Notes: a model not told the origin generated them from the letters alone. A stretch of DNA of 18,582 nt from Legionellales bacterium UBA4759 (GCA_002403515.1 DHHZ01000018.1:1-18582), one strand, 5' to 3'; counted from the first letter of the stretch, positions 8,061 through 15,517 are shown. Numbers and translations: made by a program.

Positions 8061-8375
8061 CCTTACTTAACAAAAACATCAGATTAGCAGTTTTAAGGGA
8101 TTAAAACAAACTGAAAGTAGAAACTTTCAGTTTGTGGTTTGCGAGATTGGATTGTATGTCTACATCCACTGCCAATTTGACAAAACCCAGCGACTCAAAT
8201 CCTTCCATGATAAAGTTCACTGGCCCGCCAAGTGGCGAAATAGACTGTCTCTATTTCGAAAGCAAATATATGACAAACCCCCAAAAAAAGCAACCGTTAA
8301 TTTCCAAGCGGAAACATTTAATTTCGTTCTTGCAAGCTTTCCCTGAATTTGATAAATTCCAACTTCCTCGCTTCT
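8061..8375. other. Gene-poor stretch with a perfect hairpin and a doubtful ORF
   Basis: Upstream of the Rieske gene and of the XRE gene. It holds the 12-bp inverted repeat at 8106-8135. A plus-strand frame could start at the ATG at 8156 and end at 8422 (about 88 codons), overlapping the start of the XRE gene. It has no convincing ribosome-binding site and no recognisable motif, so I do not call it as a gene. Confidence 0.4.
8106..8135. repeat. Perfect 12-bp inverted repeat upstream of the Rieske gene
   Basis: ACAAACTGAAAG and CTTTCAGTTTGT are exact reverse complements around a 6-base loop. On the minus strand the stem is followed by TTTAA, about 55 bases before the Rieske start. It could be an operator, a 5'-UTR hairpin or a weak terminator. 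No poly-T follows on the plus strand. Confidence 0.6.
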
Positions 8376-8876
8376 ATGATAATAAAAATGATAAAAAACA
8401 ATATTACCGTATCGTTTGCTGAACGTTTACGCAGTTCACTCATCAATGCAGGCTTTGGTTCTAATCGAACAGCCTCAGGAGTCGACATTATAAAATTTGC
8501 GAAAACCATCGATCACACCCCGCAAATTTGTCGAAAGTATTTACGTGGTGAAACTATCCCTGAGCCTCAGAAATTAGCTGAAATTGCTGAGCACCTCAAT
8601 GTATCTCCAGGCTGGTTATTGTTTGGGGACAGTCACGCTATCAAAGAACATGAAAACCATAAAATAACGATTAATAAAAACATCTTACATCATTTATTTA
8701 TTCATATAAGCCAATTGTGCGCAACCGACAATTCGTCAGAAGTTCTTCCGAATTTTTGGCTTGAATTGACTGAGGATTTACAAGAATTTAACAATCACGA
8801 GGAAAAATCAAAAAAAATGATTGATATTGCATTATCATCATTTAAACACTTTGCGAACACCAAAAAAAATGGATAA
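8376..8876 (+). CDS. XRE-type helix-turn-helix regulator
   Basis: A 166-residue protein, counting from the ATG at 8376. An N-terminal Cro/CI-type HTH covers about residues 13-80: SFAERLRSSLINAGF, then DIIKFAKTI, ICRKYLRGETIPEPQKLAEIAEHL and NVSPGWLLFGD. The last piece is the typical end of this domain in phage-like repressors. The remaining ~85 residues are helical and unrecognised. The frame also extends to a TTG at 8349. Neither the 8376 nor the 8388 ATG has a clear ribosome-binding site, so the start is uncertain. It stands alone between divergent and convergent neighbours. The dyad at 8106-8135 is a possible binding site, but nothing proves it. Confidence 0.85.
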   Translation: MIIKMIKNNITVSFAERLRSSLINAGFGSNRTASGVDIIKFAKTIDHTPQICRKYLRGETIPEPQKLAEIAEHLNVSPGWLLFGDSHAIKEHENHKITINKNILHHLFIHISQLCATDNSSEVLPNFWLELTEDLQEFNNHEEKSKKMIDIALSSFKHFANTKKNG

Positions 8877-8898
8877 AGCCATTCAAGACTTTATCCAT
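8862..8898 (-). terminator. Intrinsic terminator of ppa, overlapping the XRE stop codon
   Basis: ATGGATAAAG (8869-8878) and CTTTATCCAT (8889-8898) form a perfect 10-bp stem with a 10-base loop. Read on the minus strand, the stem is followed by eight Ts (8862-8869), as expected for a rho-independent terminator 12 bases after the ppa stop. The XRE stop codon lies inside the stem. Confidence 0.75.
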
Positions 8899-8909
8899 AA
8901 TGCTCGTTA

Positions 8910-9443
8910 TTAGTTATTTTCACTATAACGTTTTTGACTATCTAAAATTTCTTGATGAGCAGCGCCAACATCTTCCCATCCATTAATTCGAACCCATTTG
9001 CCCTCTTCTAAATCTTTATAATGAGCAAAAAAGTGCTCAATAGACAGCAACAATGTTTGTGGTAAATCTCGATAAGATTCAACTTTACGATACAATTGAG
9101 ATAATTTATCAACTGGCACTGCCAATACCTTGGCATCTTCACCAGATTCATCGGTCATCTTTAAAACACCAACGGGACGACAACGAATCACCGAACCACT
9201 TAACAATGGATAAGGAGAGACCACCAAAACGTCAACTGGGTCACCATCTAAGGATAGGGTTTGTGGCACGTAACCATAATTTGTGGGATAAAACATGGCT
9301 GTTGCCATAAAACGATCAACAAACAAAGCGCCAGTTTCTTTATCCACTTCATACTTAACAGGAGCACCCGCCATTGGGATTTCAACGACCACATTGATAT
9401 CATTGGGCACGTTTTTTCCTGCGCTAATATTTTTCAAACCCAT
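8910..9443 (-). CDS. ppa: Inorganic pyrophosphatase, soluble family I
   Basis: Hydrolyses pyrophosphate to two phosphates in the cytoplasm, using Mg2+, and so pulls biosynthetic reactions forward. The protein is 177 residues from the ATG at 9443, the length of the E. coli enzyme, and matches it along its whole length. Clear landmarks are GALFVDRFMATAMFYPTNYGY, the metal-binding signature DGDPVDVLVV, the GSVIRCRPVGVLKMTDESGEDAK stretch and HYKDLEEGKWV. A longer frame begins at 9461. GAGG six bases before 9443 and alignment with known Ppa N-termini favour the shorter start. It is monocistronic, with its own terminator, and divergent from hinT. Confidence 0.97.
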   Translation of the reverse strand: MGLKNISAGKNVPNDINVVVEIPMAGAPVKYEVDKETGALFVDRFMATAMFYPTNYGYVPQTLSLDGDPVDVLVVSPYPLLSGSVIRCRPVGVLKMTDESGEDAKVLAVPVDKLSQLYRKVESYRDLPQTLLLSIEHFFAHYKDLEEGKWVRINGWEDVGAAHQEILDSQKRYSENN

Positions 9444-9515
9444 TATTGCCTCATATTTCAAAATTTAAAACCCTATATTTAATAACAACTTTAAAAAAAT
9501 CGCAATGAACTTATC

Positions 9516-9545
9516 TTGTGAAAAGGGAAATTTTCTCGTTATAAT
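9516..9545 (+). promoter_or_regulatory. Putative sigma70 promoter of hinT-folE
   Basis: TTGTGA (9516-9521), an 18-base spacer and a perfect TATAAT (9540-9545) lie 29 bases before the hinT start codon, oriented toward hinT. Confidence 0.65.
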
Positions 9546-9573
9546 AATCGATTATTGTTAAAAATTAAAAAAA

Positions 9574-9915
9574 ATGAACTGTATTTTTTGTAAAATTGCT
9601 CAAAAAAGTATTCCAACGCCTCTTGTCTATGAAGATGATGAGCTCGTGGCCTTTAGAGATATTCACCCTCAAGCACCGCAACATTTGCTCATTATTCCAA
9701 AAAAACATATTCACTCACTACACCAAAGTGATGATAATGATGCGCTCTTGCTGGGTAAACTTTTGGTTGCTGCGAAAAAAATAGCTCAAGATTTAGGACT
9801 TCATGAAAAGGGATATCGTTTGGTTATGAATACTGGTGAGGATGGTGGTCAAACTGTGTTTCATATACACCTTCATCTTTTAGCTGGAAAACCAATGTCT
9901 TGGCCCCCGGGGTAA
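9574..9915 (+). CDS. hinT: HIT-family purine nucleoside phosphoramidase (HinT-like)
   Basis: A 113-residue histidine-triad protein. The triad motif is H97-I-H99-L-H101-L-L, followed by the hinT-typical end GKPMSWPPG. The N-terminus CIFCKIAQKSIPTPLVYEDD and the segment HLLIIPKKHI are also characteristic. Such proteins hydrolyse AMP-lysine and other adenosine phosphoramidates; the physiological substrate is poorly known. No strong ribosome-binding site precedes the ATG (an A-rich tract is present), but a good promoter does. folE follows after five bases, so the two are co-transcribed. Confidence 0.94.
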   Translation: MNCIFCKIAQKSIPTPLVYEDDELVAFRDIHPQAPQHLLIIPKKHIHSLHQSDDNDALLLGKLLVAAKKIAQDLGLHEKGYRLVMNTGEDGGQTVFHIHLHLLAGKPMSWPPG

Positions 9916-9920
9916 TCATC

Positions 9921-10508
9921 ATGAAATTAGCAAAAAACATTGCCGATATTATCAAAGAAATAGAACCCAATCCCGAAAGAGAAGAACTACAAGCAACCCC
10001 CGAAAGAGTTGCCGAATCATTAAAGTTTTTGACCCATGGTTACCACGTCAATATTGAAAATATATTCCACAATGCTTTATTTGAAAGCCAAGAAAAAGAT
10101 TTAGTGGTCATCAAAGACATCGAATTTTATTCGATGTGCGAACACCACTTATTGCCATTTTTTGGCAAATGTCATATCGCCTACAAACCCAATCAATACA
10201 TTCTAGGACTTTCAAAATTTGGTGAAATCGTTGATGTTTTTTCACGTCGCCTGCAAATTCAAGAAAGGCTAACCATTGAAATCGCCAATTGTATTCAGGA
10301 CCATTTAAAACCTCATGGCCTTGGCATTATAATGGAAGCCCATCATTTGTGTATGAAAATGCGTGGAATTCAAAAGCAAAACCCACTCTTAATTACACAA
10401 AAAATGATGGGGTGTTTAGAAGCAACTGATCAACAACAATTATTTTTTAGTTTAATTCAAAACACTCATCAAACCCCTGCCCCATGTCAGGGTGGTGACT
10501 TACCATAA
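9921..10508 (+). CDS. folE: GTP cyclohydrolase I
   Basis: Converts GTP to dihydroneopterin triphosphate, the entry step to folate (and queuosine-type pterin) synthesis. Zinc ligands are C73 and H76 in MCEHHLLPFFGK and C144 in HHLCMKMRGI. Their spacings (3 and 71) equal those of E. coli FolE. Other landmarks are ATPERVAES, LGLSKFGEIVDVFSRRLQIQERLT and the C-terminal MMGCL region. The frame extends to 9900 inside hinT, but GGGG 8 bases upstream and the family N-terminus favour the ATG at 9921 (195 residues). The C-terminus has a tail of about ten residues (THQTPAPCQGGDLP) lying within the converging ABC-transporter gene, a 62-base tail-to-tail overlap. Confidence 0.96.
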   Translation: MKLAKNIADIIKEIEPNPEREELQATPERVAESLKFLTHGYHVNIENIFHNALFESQEKDLVVIKDIEFYSMCEHHLLPFFGKCHIAYKPNQYILGLSKFGEIVDVFSRRLQIQERLTIEIANCIQDHLKPHGLGIIMEAHHLCMKMRGIQKQNPLLITQKMMGCLEATDQQQLFFSLIQNTHQTPAPCQGGDLP

Positions 10509-12225
10509 TTAATCCATGTGGCATTGCCAACAAATTTTGAATTAATTGACGCTCTGCTTTTTCATCCAAATGACATGTTGCCTCATCGAGAATTAACCAA
10601 TCAGGCTTTGTATACAAAGCTCTGGCTATTAATACTCTTTGTTGCTCGCCTTGAGAAAGATTGGTTACCATAGACATCATGGGATGGACAATATCAACCA
10701 AATCAGCCACCTCTTGAAGTAATTCTTCATCAACATTTGTTTCAAAAAAAGTAATATTTTCCTGAATAGTTCCTGTTAACAAGCTATCTGTTTGCAGGAT
10801 AGCAGAGACTTTTTCTGGTAAATCAATTTGGCCCGATAAGGGTTTTTTAATACCCAATAAACATTTTAATAAACTGGTCTTTCCACACCCGGATGGCCCT
10901 TTAATTAAATATTTTTTCCCTGCGAAAAACGTCTTGGATAGTGTTTTATGCGCTAAATAACAAACTTTATTTAATTTGAAATCTGCTATCGCTTTTTGGG
11001 GGACTTGCCTTGTTATTTTGTCAAAAAGCTCTTGCATTCGAATAACTGGGGCTTTCAAATATTGCCATTGCATGAGACGTTTAAATACCCCCTCAAATCG
11101 TCCAGTTACCTGGGCTTTTAAAGCTAGAAAAGCAATAAAGGTACCCAATTGCATTTGTTGTTTGTCAATCAAGTACAAACCCAGGAATAATATCAGTAAA
11201 CCATTAATTTTTCTTAAGACTTCTATGCTTATCATCACTTTAGATTGAAAAAAATCATTTTTTAAAAAGGTCTGCCAATAGGGCATCATTTTCAATTGCC
11301 ACAATTGCCAAAATCGCCATTCTTTTTTAAATACTTTGATGACCAATAGGTTGTGAAAAATTTCAAGGAAAAAGCTCAAATGAGTTTGTTGCTGCTCTGC
11401 CAATTTTTTCGATTGATTGAAATATTGTACTAAAAAAAAACTATGGGTGCTGGCGATTAATCCCATAAAAAAAACTTCCACCAGCGACAATTGCCATGAA
11501 AATACAAACATCACCAAAAGATGCATTACAAAAAATAAACCGTCCTGAAAAATACTTAATATTTGTTGTATCAAACGATAAAAGACCTGCTCCATCGCAT
11601 ACATTCGCGTGTAAAAATCATTGGGCAAAAAAGTCGCCAAAAAAGCTTTATCTTGCAATAAAAATTTTTGCCATAAATTTTTAGAAATTTGAACAGCCAA
11701 CTTACCGGTATACAAAAGCGTATTTTGTTGTTTAATAAACTCAATCACCATGCCGGCCATGATGACTAAAAAACCCAGACCCAATGGCACCAACCACTCT
11801 TGGGTATAACTGAAAAATTCTAAATGGCTTAAAGCCATATTCAAGATAATAGGCTCTAGCAAAGAGATCATTTCAAACAATATAAATATTAATAAAAAAT
11901 TAAATGCCAATTTTTTATTATCAAAAATCCATCGTTTTAGATCATCAAATACATTTTCAAAGATATCAAATGACTTTCTTTTAGATACCTGAATGATTTC
12001 TTGACCTTTAACCTCTTGCATGCAAATTTCTTTGATGCCTTCATCATCAGACCATATTTGTAAATGATTGGCATCACTAGCACCCAATTCCCAATATTTT
12101 TCTTTATAATCCAGATAATTTTGATAATTGCTTTTTAAATCACTCATTTTGATTAAATTTTTTTTTCTAACCTCATAACCATCACTAAATAATTTTTGTT
12201 CAAATGTATTTGAATTTTCATTCAT
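10447..12225 (-). CDS. ABC exporter (TMD-NBD fusion) of the graspetide cluster, no C39 peptidase domain
   Basis: An exporter half-transporter of 592 residues from the ATG at 12225. The first ~105 residues are polar and lack the Cys/His motifs of a C39 leader peptidase. The transmembrane domain spans about residues 107-370 with roughly five to six helices. The nucleotide-binding domain is compact (about 175 residues) but complete: Walker A GPSGCGKTS near residue 443, Q-loop LQTDSLL, signature LSQGE near 523, Walker B WLILDEA near 547 and the H-loop MVSHH. ATGs also occur at 12234 and 12231; GGGAG nine bases before 12225 favours that start. It overlaps the HlyD gene by 8 bases, implying coupled translation. 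It probably exports the modified peptide. Without a fused peptidase, leader removal must be done elsewhere. Confidence 0.88.
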   Translation of the reverse strand: MNENSNTFEQKLFSDGYEVRKKNLIKMSDLKSNYQNYLDYKEKYWELGASDANHLQIWSDDEGIKEICMQEVKGQEIIQVSKRKSFDIFENVFDDLKRWIFDNKKLAFNFLLIFILFEMISLLEPIILNMALSHLEFFSYTQEWLVPLGLGFLVIMAGMVIEFIKQQNTLLYTGKLAVQISKNLWQKFLLQDKAFLATFLPNDFYTRMYAMEQVFYRLIQQILSIFQDGLFFVMHLLVMFVFSWQLSLVEVFFMGLIASTHSFFLVQYFNQSKKLAEQQQTHLSFFLEIFHNLLVIKVFKKEWRFWQLWQLKMMPYWQTFLKNDFFQSKVMISIEVLRKINGLLILFLGLYLIDKQQMQLGTFIAFLALKAQVTGRFEGVFKRLMQWQYLKAPVIRMQELFDKITRQVPQKAIADFKLNKVCYLAHKTLSKTFFAGKKYLIKGPSGCGKTSLLKCLLGIKKPLSGQIDLPEKVSAILQTDSLLTGTIQENITFFETNVDEELLQEVADLVDIVHPMMSMVTNLSQGEQQRVLIARALYTKPDWLILDEATCHLDEKAERQLIQNLLAMPHGLIMVSHHPDMGQGFDECFELN

Positions 12226-13096
12226 TTTCATCATCTCCCTTGAACATGTGCCACAACCAATACCATAAAGGCTTGGTTTTACCGATTAAATAACCCTCTA
12301 AGGGTTGATTGCTCAATAGATATTTTTCAAATGAATCAGCATTGAGCATAGATGCTGTCAATTTGATTTGATCTGCTTTAACGTACGGGGAAATTGATTT
12401 GATATGTCCCTGAATTGGATAGTCTTTTATAGGTGAACCACTTATGTGAGACAAACGAAGTTTTTGCCCTAAAAACACCTTATTTTGATAGCTTATTGGT
12501 AAGTGGCACTTTAATAAAAACTGAATATGTTTTGGTTTAATGATTGCTAATTTTTCACTTTTTCGCACCATCTCACCATTTTTAGTGAATATCTGCAGAA
12601 TTGTACCATCAACAGGTGCTTGTAAAATTTGATGCCTTTGATGATTTAACTCAAGGATATTTTCAAGAACTTCATCTCTATCGAGTATAATTTTTTGATA
12701 TTGGTTTTTTTTTAAATGATACTCATCCTCGGTAATGACTTTTTTATTCAACAAAGATTCAACTTTGCTTAAATAACTTTTTTGATAAGCAATTTCCTCA
12801 TTTAATTGCTGCAAGCGATGATTCAAATAATTTAATTTTTTAATTTGATAATTTTGATTAAAAACACTGTTAATCGGCCTTAATGTTAGCAGTGAATCAC
12901 CATACTGAATCGTATTTTTTTCAGCGATAAATTGTTTTTGTATCACCCCTGATAGAGGTGCACGAATTATCATCAAATGCGGTTGATACACAACTTTTGC
13001 TATCACTGGGTATTGTGGTGTCCAGGGAAGTTGTAAAATCCCAACAAATACTGCTAAAAACCCAAGAAAAATAAAACCCATGTATTTAAAAAACAT
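12218..13096 (-). CDS. HlyD-family membrane fusion (periplasmic adaptor) protein
   Basis: A 292-residue adaptor. One N-terminal TM helix (about residues 6-24) anchors it in the inner membrane. Two biotinyl-lipoyl half-motifs, RAPLSGVI near residue 45 and APVDGTI near 160, flank a long alpha-helical hairpin (about 78-157) that is Lys/Glu/Gln-rich and coiled-coil-like. A beta-barrel domain follows, including LGQKLRLSHISG. This is the normal layout for type I secretion and bacteriocin export adaptors; it is short but complete. The ribosome-binding site is GGAAAGA just before the ATG. It is encoded immediately before the ABC gene and overlaps it, so the two form one exporter that would join an outer-membrane TolC encoded elsewhere. 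Confidence 0.88.
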   Translation of the reverse strand: MFFKYMGFIFLGFLAVFVGILQLPWTPQYPVIAKVVYQPHLMIIRAPLSGVIQKQFIAEKNTIQYGDSLLTLRPINSVFNQNYQIKKLNYLNHRLQQLNEEIAYQKSYLSKVESLLNKKVITEDEYHLKKNQYQKIILDRDEVLENILELNHQRHQILQAPVDGTILQIFTKNGEMVRKSEKLAIIKPKHIQFLLKCHLPISYQNKVFLGQKLRLSHISGSPIKDYPIQGHIKSISPYVKADQIKLTASMLNADSFEKYLLSNQPLEGYLIGKTKPLWYWLWHMFKGDDENE

Positions 13097-13132
13097 ATTC
13101 TTTCCATGAAAAAAGGTTGGACTTCAAAGTTT

Positions 13133-14140
13133 TTAATTTATTTTTTGTAAGACACTTTGCCAGGCAGCATAATCTCTATCTCCAAAGTTTTGATGACTGA
13201 TTTTTTGTAAAATTTGATAGGCAATGTCATGATTATTGGGTTGTTTTAATTTTAACAATTTCAGCAATGAATCCCCGGCTTGTTTACCAATGATATGTTG
13301 ATATTTCTTCTGATTAGCCAAAGCATCGAGGATTAATAATGTCTTGTTTCGAATTGCTTCGTCATAAGAATTTAGTAGCGGAATCACCCTCTTTAAATCC
13401 ACAGACAAATGAGGATAAGCTTTTAAAAATTCTCCATAGACTCTTAATGTATCGTGTAAAATAAATCGATTATCTTCCTGCAACAATCTATCTAATCTTA
13501 TTTGAACATCTGGAGTTTTTGGATAATAGGCCAATAAAAATATCGACGCCCTTCTTCTTGCCAAATGCTTATCGGTAAATAAAGCGTTATCGATGATATG
13601 GGTTTGTTTGGGCACCATCTTACGAAAATAAAGCAAATCATCTTGTAAATTAGAATTTTCAGGCGCGATACAATGAAAATCCTTACAATGAAGATTTTCA
13701 CCAATTTTGGGGTCTTTGATATAAAGAGCAATAGCATTTTTTTTGAAAAATACCATTTTATCAACAATATCATAGGGTTTTTGAGGTTCATAAGTTTCAT
13801 CAAAAACCTCATGATATGAACTAGGTAAAACATTAATGGTGGTAAATAGCGTCTTATTCGGATAATATACTGTATCAAATCGAACACCTGGCAAATGGAA
13901 TTTTTGGGCCACTTGATGTTCTATATTCAGTTTTTTCATCTGAAAAGCTTTTTGTTTTTTTGCTGACATTCCTTGCAAACGCATGGCAAACAATTGTTTT
14001 TCGAAGTGAAGAACCTCATCACCATATTGTGCTAGAATTTCGGCAGAAATTTCATCATCAACACCAAAAACATCAACGCCATCAGCAAAACCATTGCTGA
14101 AAAAAACCATTAAACCCAGTATATTTATCCATTTCAACAT
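13133..14140 (-). CDS. Exported HEAT-like repeat protein of unknown function in the RiPP cluster
   Basis: A 335-residue protein with a Sec-type signal peptide (hydrophobic residues 5-18, likely cut after SNGFA at residue 19), so it acts in the periplasm or outside. Residues ~30-170 are unrecognised and hold the only two cysteines of the mature protein (C152 and C157). From about residue 185 to the end there are repeated amphipathic helix pairs resembling HEAT repeats (for example ARRRASIFLLAYYP, DEAIRNKTLLILDALA and NNHDIAYQILQKIS). It ends in NFGDRDYAAWQ. I see no protease or transferase motif. The AAGGA for this gene overlaps the stop of the ATP-grasp gene, so they are co-translated. A role in maturation, immunity or export of the peptide is inferred from position only. 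Confidence 0.75.
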   Translation of the reverse strand: MLKWINILGLMVFFSNGFADGVDVFGVDDEISAEILAQYGDEVLHFEKQLFAMRLQGMSAKKQKAFQMKKLNIEHQVAQKFHLPGVRFDTVYYPNKTLFTTINVLPSSYHEVFDETYEPQKPYDIVDKMVFFKKNAIALYIKDPKIGENLHCKDFHCIAPENSNLQDDLLYFRKMVPKQTHIIDNALFTDKHLARRRASIFLLAYYPKTPDVQIRLDRLLQEDNRFILHDTLRVYGEFLKAYPHLSVDLKRVIPLLNSYDEAIRNKTLLILDALANQKKYQHIIGKQAGDSLLKLLKLKQPNNHDIAYQILQKISHQNFGDRDYAAWQSVLQKIN

Positions 14141-14148
14141 AACTATCC

Positions 14149-15270
14149 TTAGCTTACTCGCTTTTTACTTTTTGCCTGAACCAACGCCCTGACATCCACA
14201 TGTCTTGCTTTGTTATCCTCTAACTGCCTTGCAATCAACCCACCGAATTGACTCATACTGATATTATTTTTTCCTTTGCTCCAATGAAAGTTGATGGTTT
14301 GTTGCAACAAAAAGGATACAAAAATATCGAGCATCGGTAAATCTGGGCACAATTGTTCGATGAATAGAAACTGACCTTGCTCATTAACCTCTAAAAAAAT
14401 AAATTGACTATCAGGTGTGACAATAAAGTCCAAACATCCAAAAACAATACCTAATTCCCGCATGAGATAGCGAATTTGTTGTTTTAAATACGCTGGCAAT
14501 TCATAAGGTTCAATTTTTAATTGATGAGGTTTTAATTGTCGCCAATCTATTTTTCCTTCTTGATAATCTTGGGAATGAATTTTAACTGCAATCATGAAAT
14601 CACCAAAACAAGTGACTCTTAATTCATAACTTTTCTGAATTTGTGCTTGGTAGATACCTGGGATTAAATCGACTTTACATTGCTCGATAATATCCAAATC
14701 ATTTATTTTTGAGGTATAGCAAACTCTTAAACCATCGCCCTCATCCCAAAACTGATAAGTTAAAGGCTTGTAAATAATACCTGTTTTTTGATGATGTAAA
14801 TAAAATTCTTTGATTTCACTTAAACTATTACTACACAAAGTTGTCGGAATAATCATGCCCACATCACAGGCTAACTTTAATTGTAATAATTTATAATTGG
14901 AACGAATGGCCGCCTCTTTTCGATTAATCCACCAAGCCCGAGGAGCCAATTGATGTGTAAAACAATCATGAAACATCAAATTTTCACGCTCATGAAATTT
15001 ATAATCATCAGCATATACTTTTTCTTTTTCTAAATAAGGCCGCCTTGGGCGTCGCCACCACACCACATCATAGCCTACATGCTCTATAACGCGATATTTT
15101 TCCTCTGATTGACATCGATAGTCACGATTATCAATAAAAACTGAATTTTTTTGAGCAGTTGGAAAATCTGCACAAAAAAAATTGACCACTTGATGACCTT
15201 TTGATTCTAGCGCTAAAGTTACATAAATCGCATGAATATCATCAGGCTCAGTAATAACCAAAAAATTCAT
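14149..15270 (-). CDS. ATP-grasp RiPP maturase (graspetide synthetase, MvdC/MvdD type)
   Basis: An ATP-grasp ligase of the type that makes omega-ester or omega-amide cross-links in microviridin-like peptides. Of 373 residues from the ATG at 15270, the N-terminal pre-ATP-grasp domain contains MNFLVITEPDDIHA and the family-typical VVWWRRPRRPY near residue 69. The grasp domain shows an ATP-binding lysine (IIYKPL, K168), SYELRVTCFG near 214, and the metal-binding end CLDFIVTP (D281) ... FLEVNEQGQFLFIE (E294 and N296). This is very close to the MvdD consensus. A longer frame starts at 15312, but GAGG 6-7 bases before 15270 and the family N-terminus fix the shorter start. It lies behind the precursor gene and is the only ligase present. 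Such enzymes use a leader peptide and ATP. Confidence 0.92.
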   Translation of the reverse strand: MNFLVITEPDDIHAIYVTLALESKGHQVVNFFCADFPTAQKNSVFIDNRDYRCQSEEKYRVIEHVGYDVVWWRRPRRPYLEKEKVYADDYKFHERENLMFHDCFTHQLAPRAWWINRKEAAIRSNYKLLQLKLACDVGMIIPTTLCSNSLSEIKEFYLHHQKTGIIYKPLTYQFWDEGDGLRVCYTSKINDLDIIEQCKVDLIPGIYQAQIQKSYELRVTCFGDFMIAVKIHSQDYQEGKIDWRQLKPHQLKIEPYELPAYLKQQIRYLMRELGIVFGCLDFIVTPDSQFIFLEVNEQGQFLFIEQLCPDLPMLDIFVSFLLQQTINFHWSKGKNNISMSQFGGLIARQLEDNKARHVDVRALVQAKSKKRVS

Positions 15271-15297
15271 ATTATCCTCAACGAGATTGGACTTTAT

Positions 15298-15331
15298 AAA
15301 GGCTATGTTCATCCATGAAACAATAGCCTTT
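15298..15331 (-). promoter_or_regulatory. Hairpin between precursor and maturase genes (attenuator or partial terminator)
   Basis: AAAGGCTAT (15298-15306) and ATAGCCTTT (15323-15331) pair perfectly. The 16-base loop holds a further dyad, TTCATCCATGAA (15308-15319). In the direction of the operon only three Us follow, so it is likely leaky or protective and could raise precursor over enzyme levels. On the plus strand six Ts follow, so it could also terminate antisense transcripts. Confidence 0.6.
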
Positions 15332-15352
15332 TTTATATTTTAAAGATAAATA

Positions 15353-15517
15353 TTAGAAATCATAAACAACATCTAACGATGTATTCGCGCTTCCGGTGAC
15401 CTCTAATGAATTATTAGATTGAGCAAGCTCTGTAAACTTTTGCTCATTACTCTCATAATTAATTTTCTGAGATAAATGGTAGGCGAGTGGACGTTCAAAA
15501 GAATGCTTATTTAGCAT
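15353..15517 (-). CDS. Graspetide precursor peptide (54 residues)
   Basis: A small gene absent from longer-ORF searches. The ATG at 15517 follows a strong AAGGAG (15523-15528) at a 5-base spacing, the best ribosome-binding site in the cluster, and the stop is at 15353. The leader contains ERPLAYHLSQKI (residues 8-19), recalling the RPFFARFLE helix by which microviridin leaders bind their ligase. A polar linker follows. The C-terminal part LEVTGSANTSLDVVYDF (residues 38-54) offers hydroxyl donors T41, S43, T46 and S47 before acidic acceptors D49 and D53 (and E39), the order used in graspetides. It contains no Cys and no GG cleavage motif. It lies 82 bases before the ATP-grasp start, with a hairpin between. 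Being a substrate is inferred from context, size and composition. Confidence 0.8.
   Translation of the reverse strand: MLNKHSFERPLAYHLSQKINYESNEQKFTELAQSNNSLEVTGSANTSLDVVYDF

Noticed and set aside
8156..8422. Plus-strand ORF of about 88 codons between the Rieske and XRE genes
   Set aside because: No convincing ribosome-binding site, overlap with the XRE gene start, no recognisable motif; more likely a chance frame.
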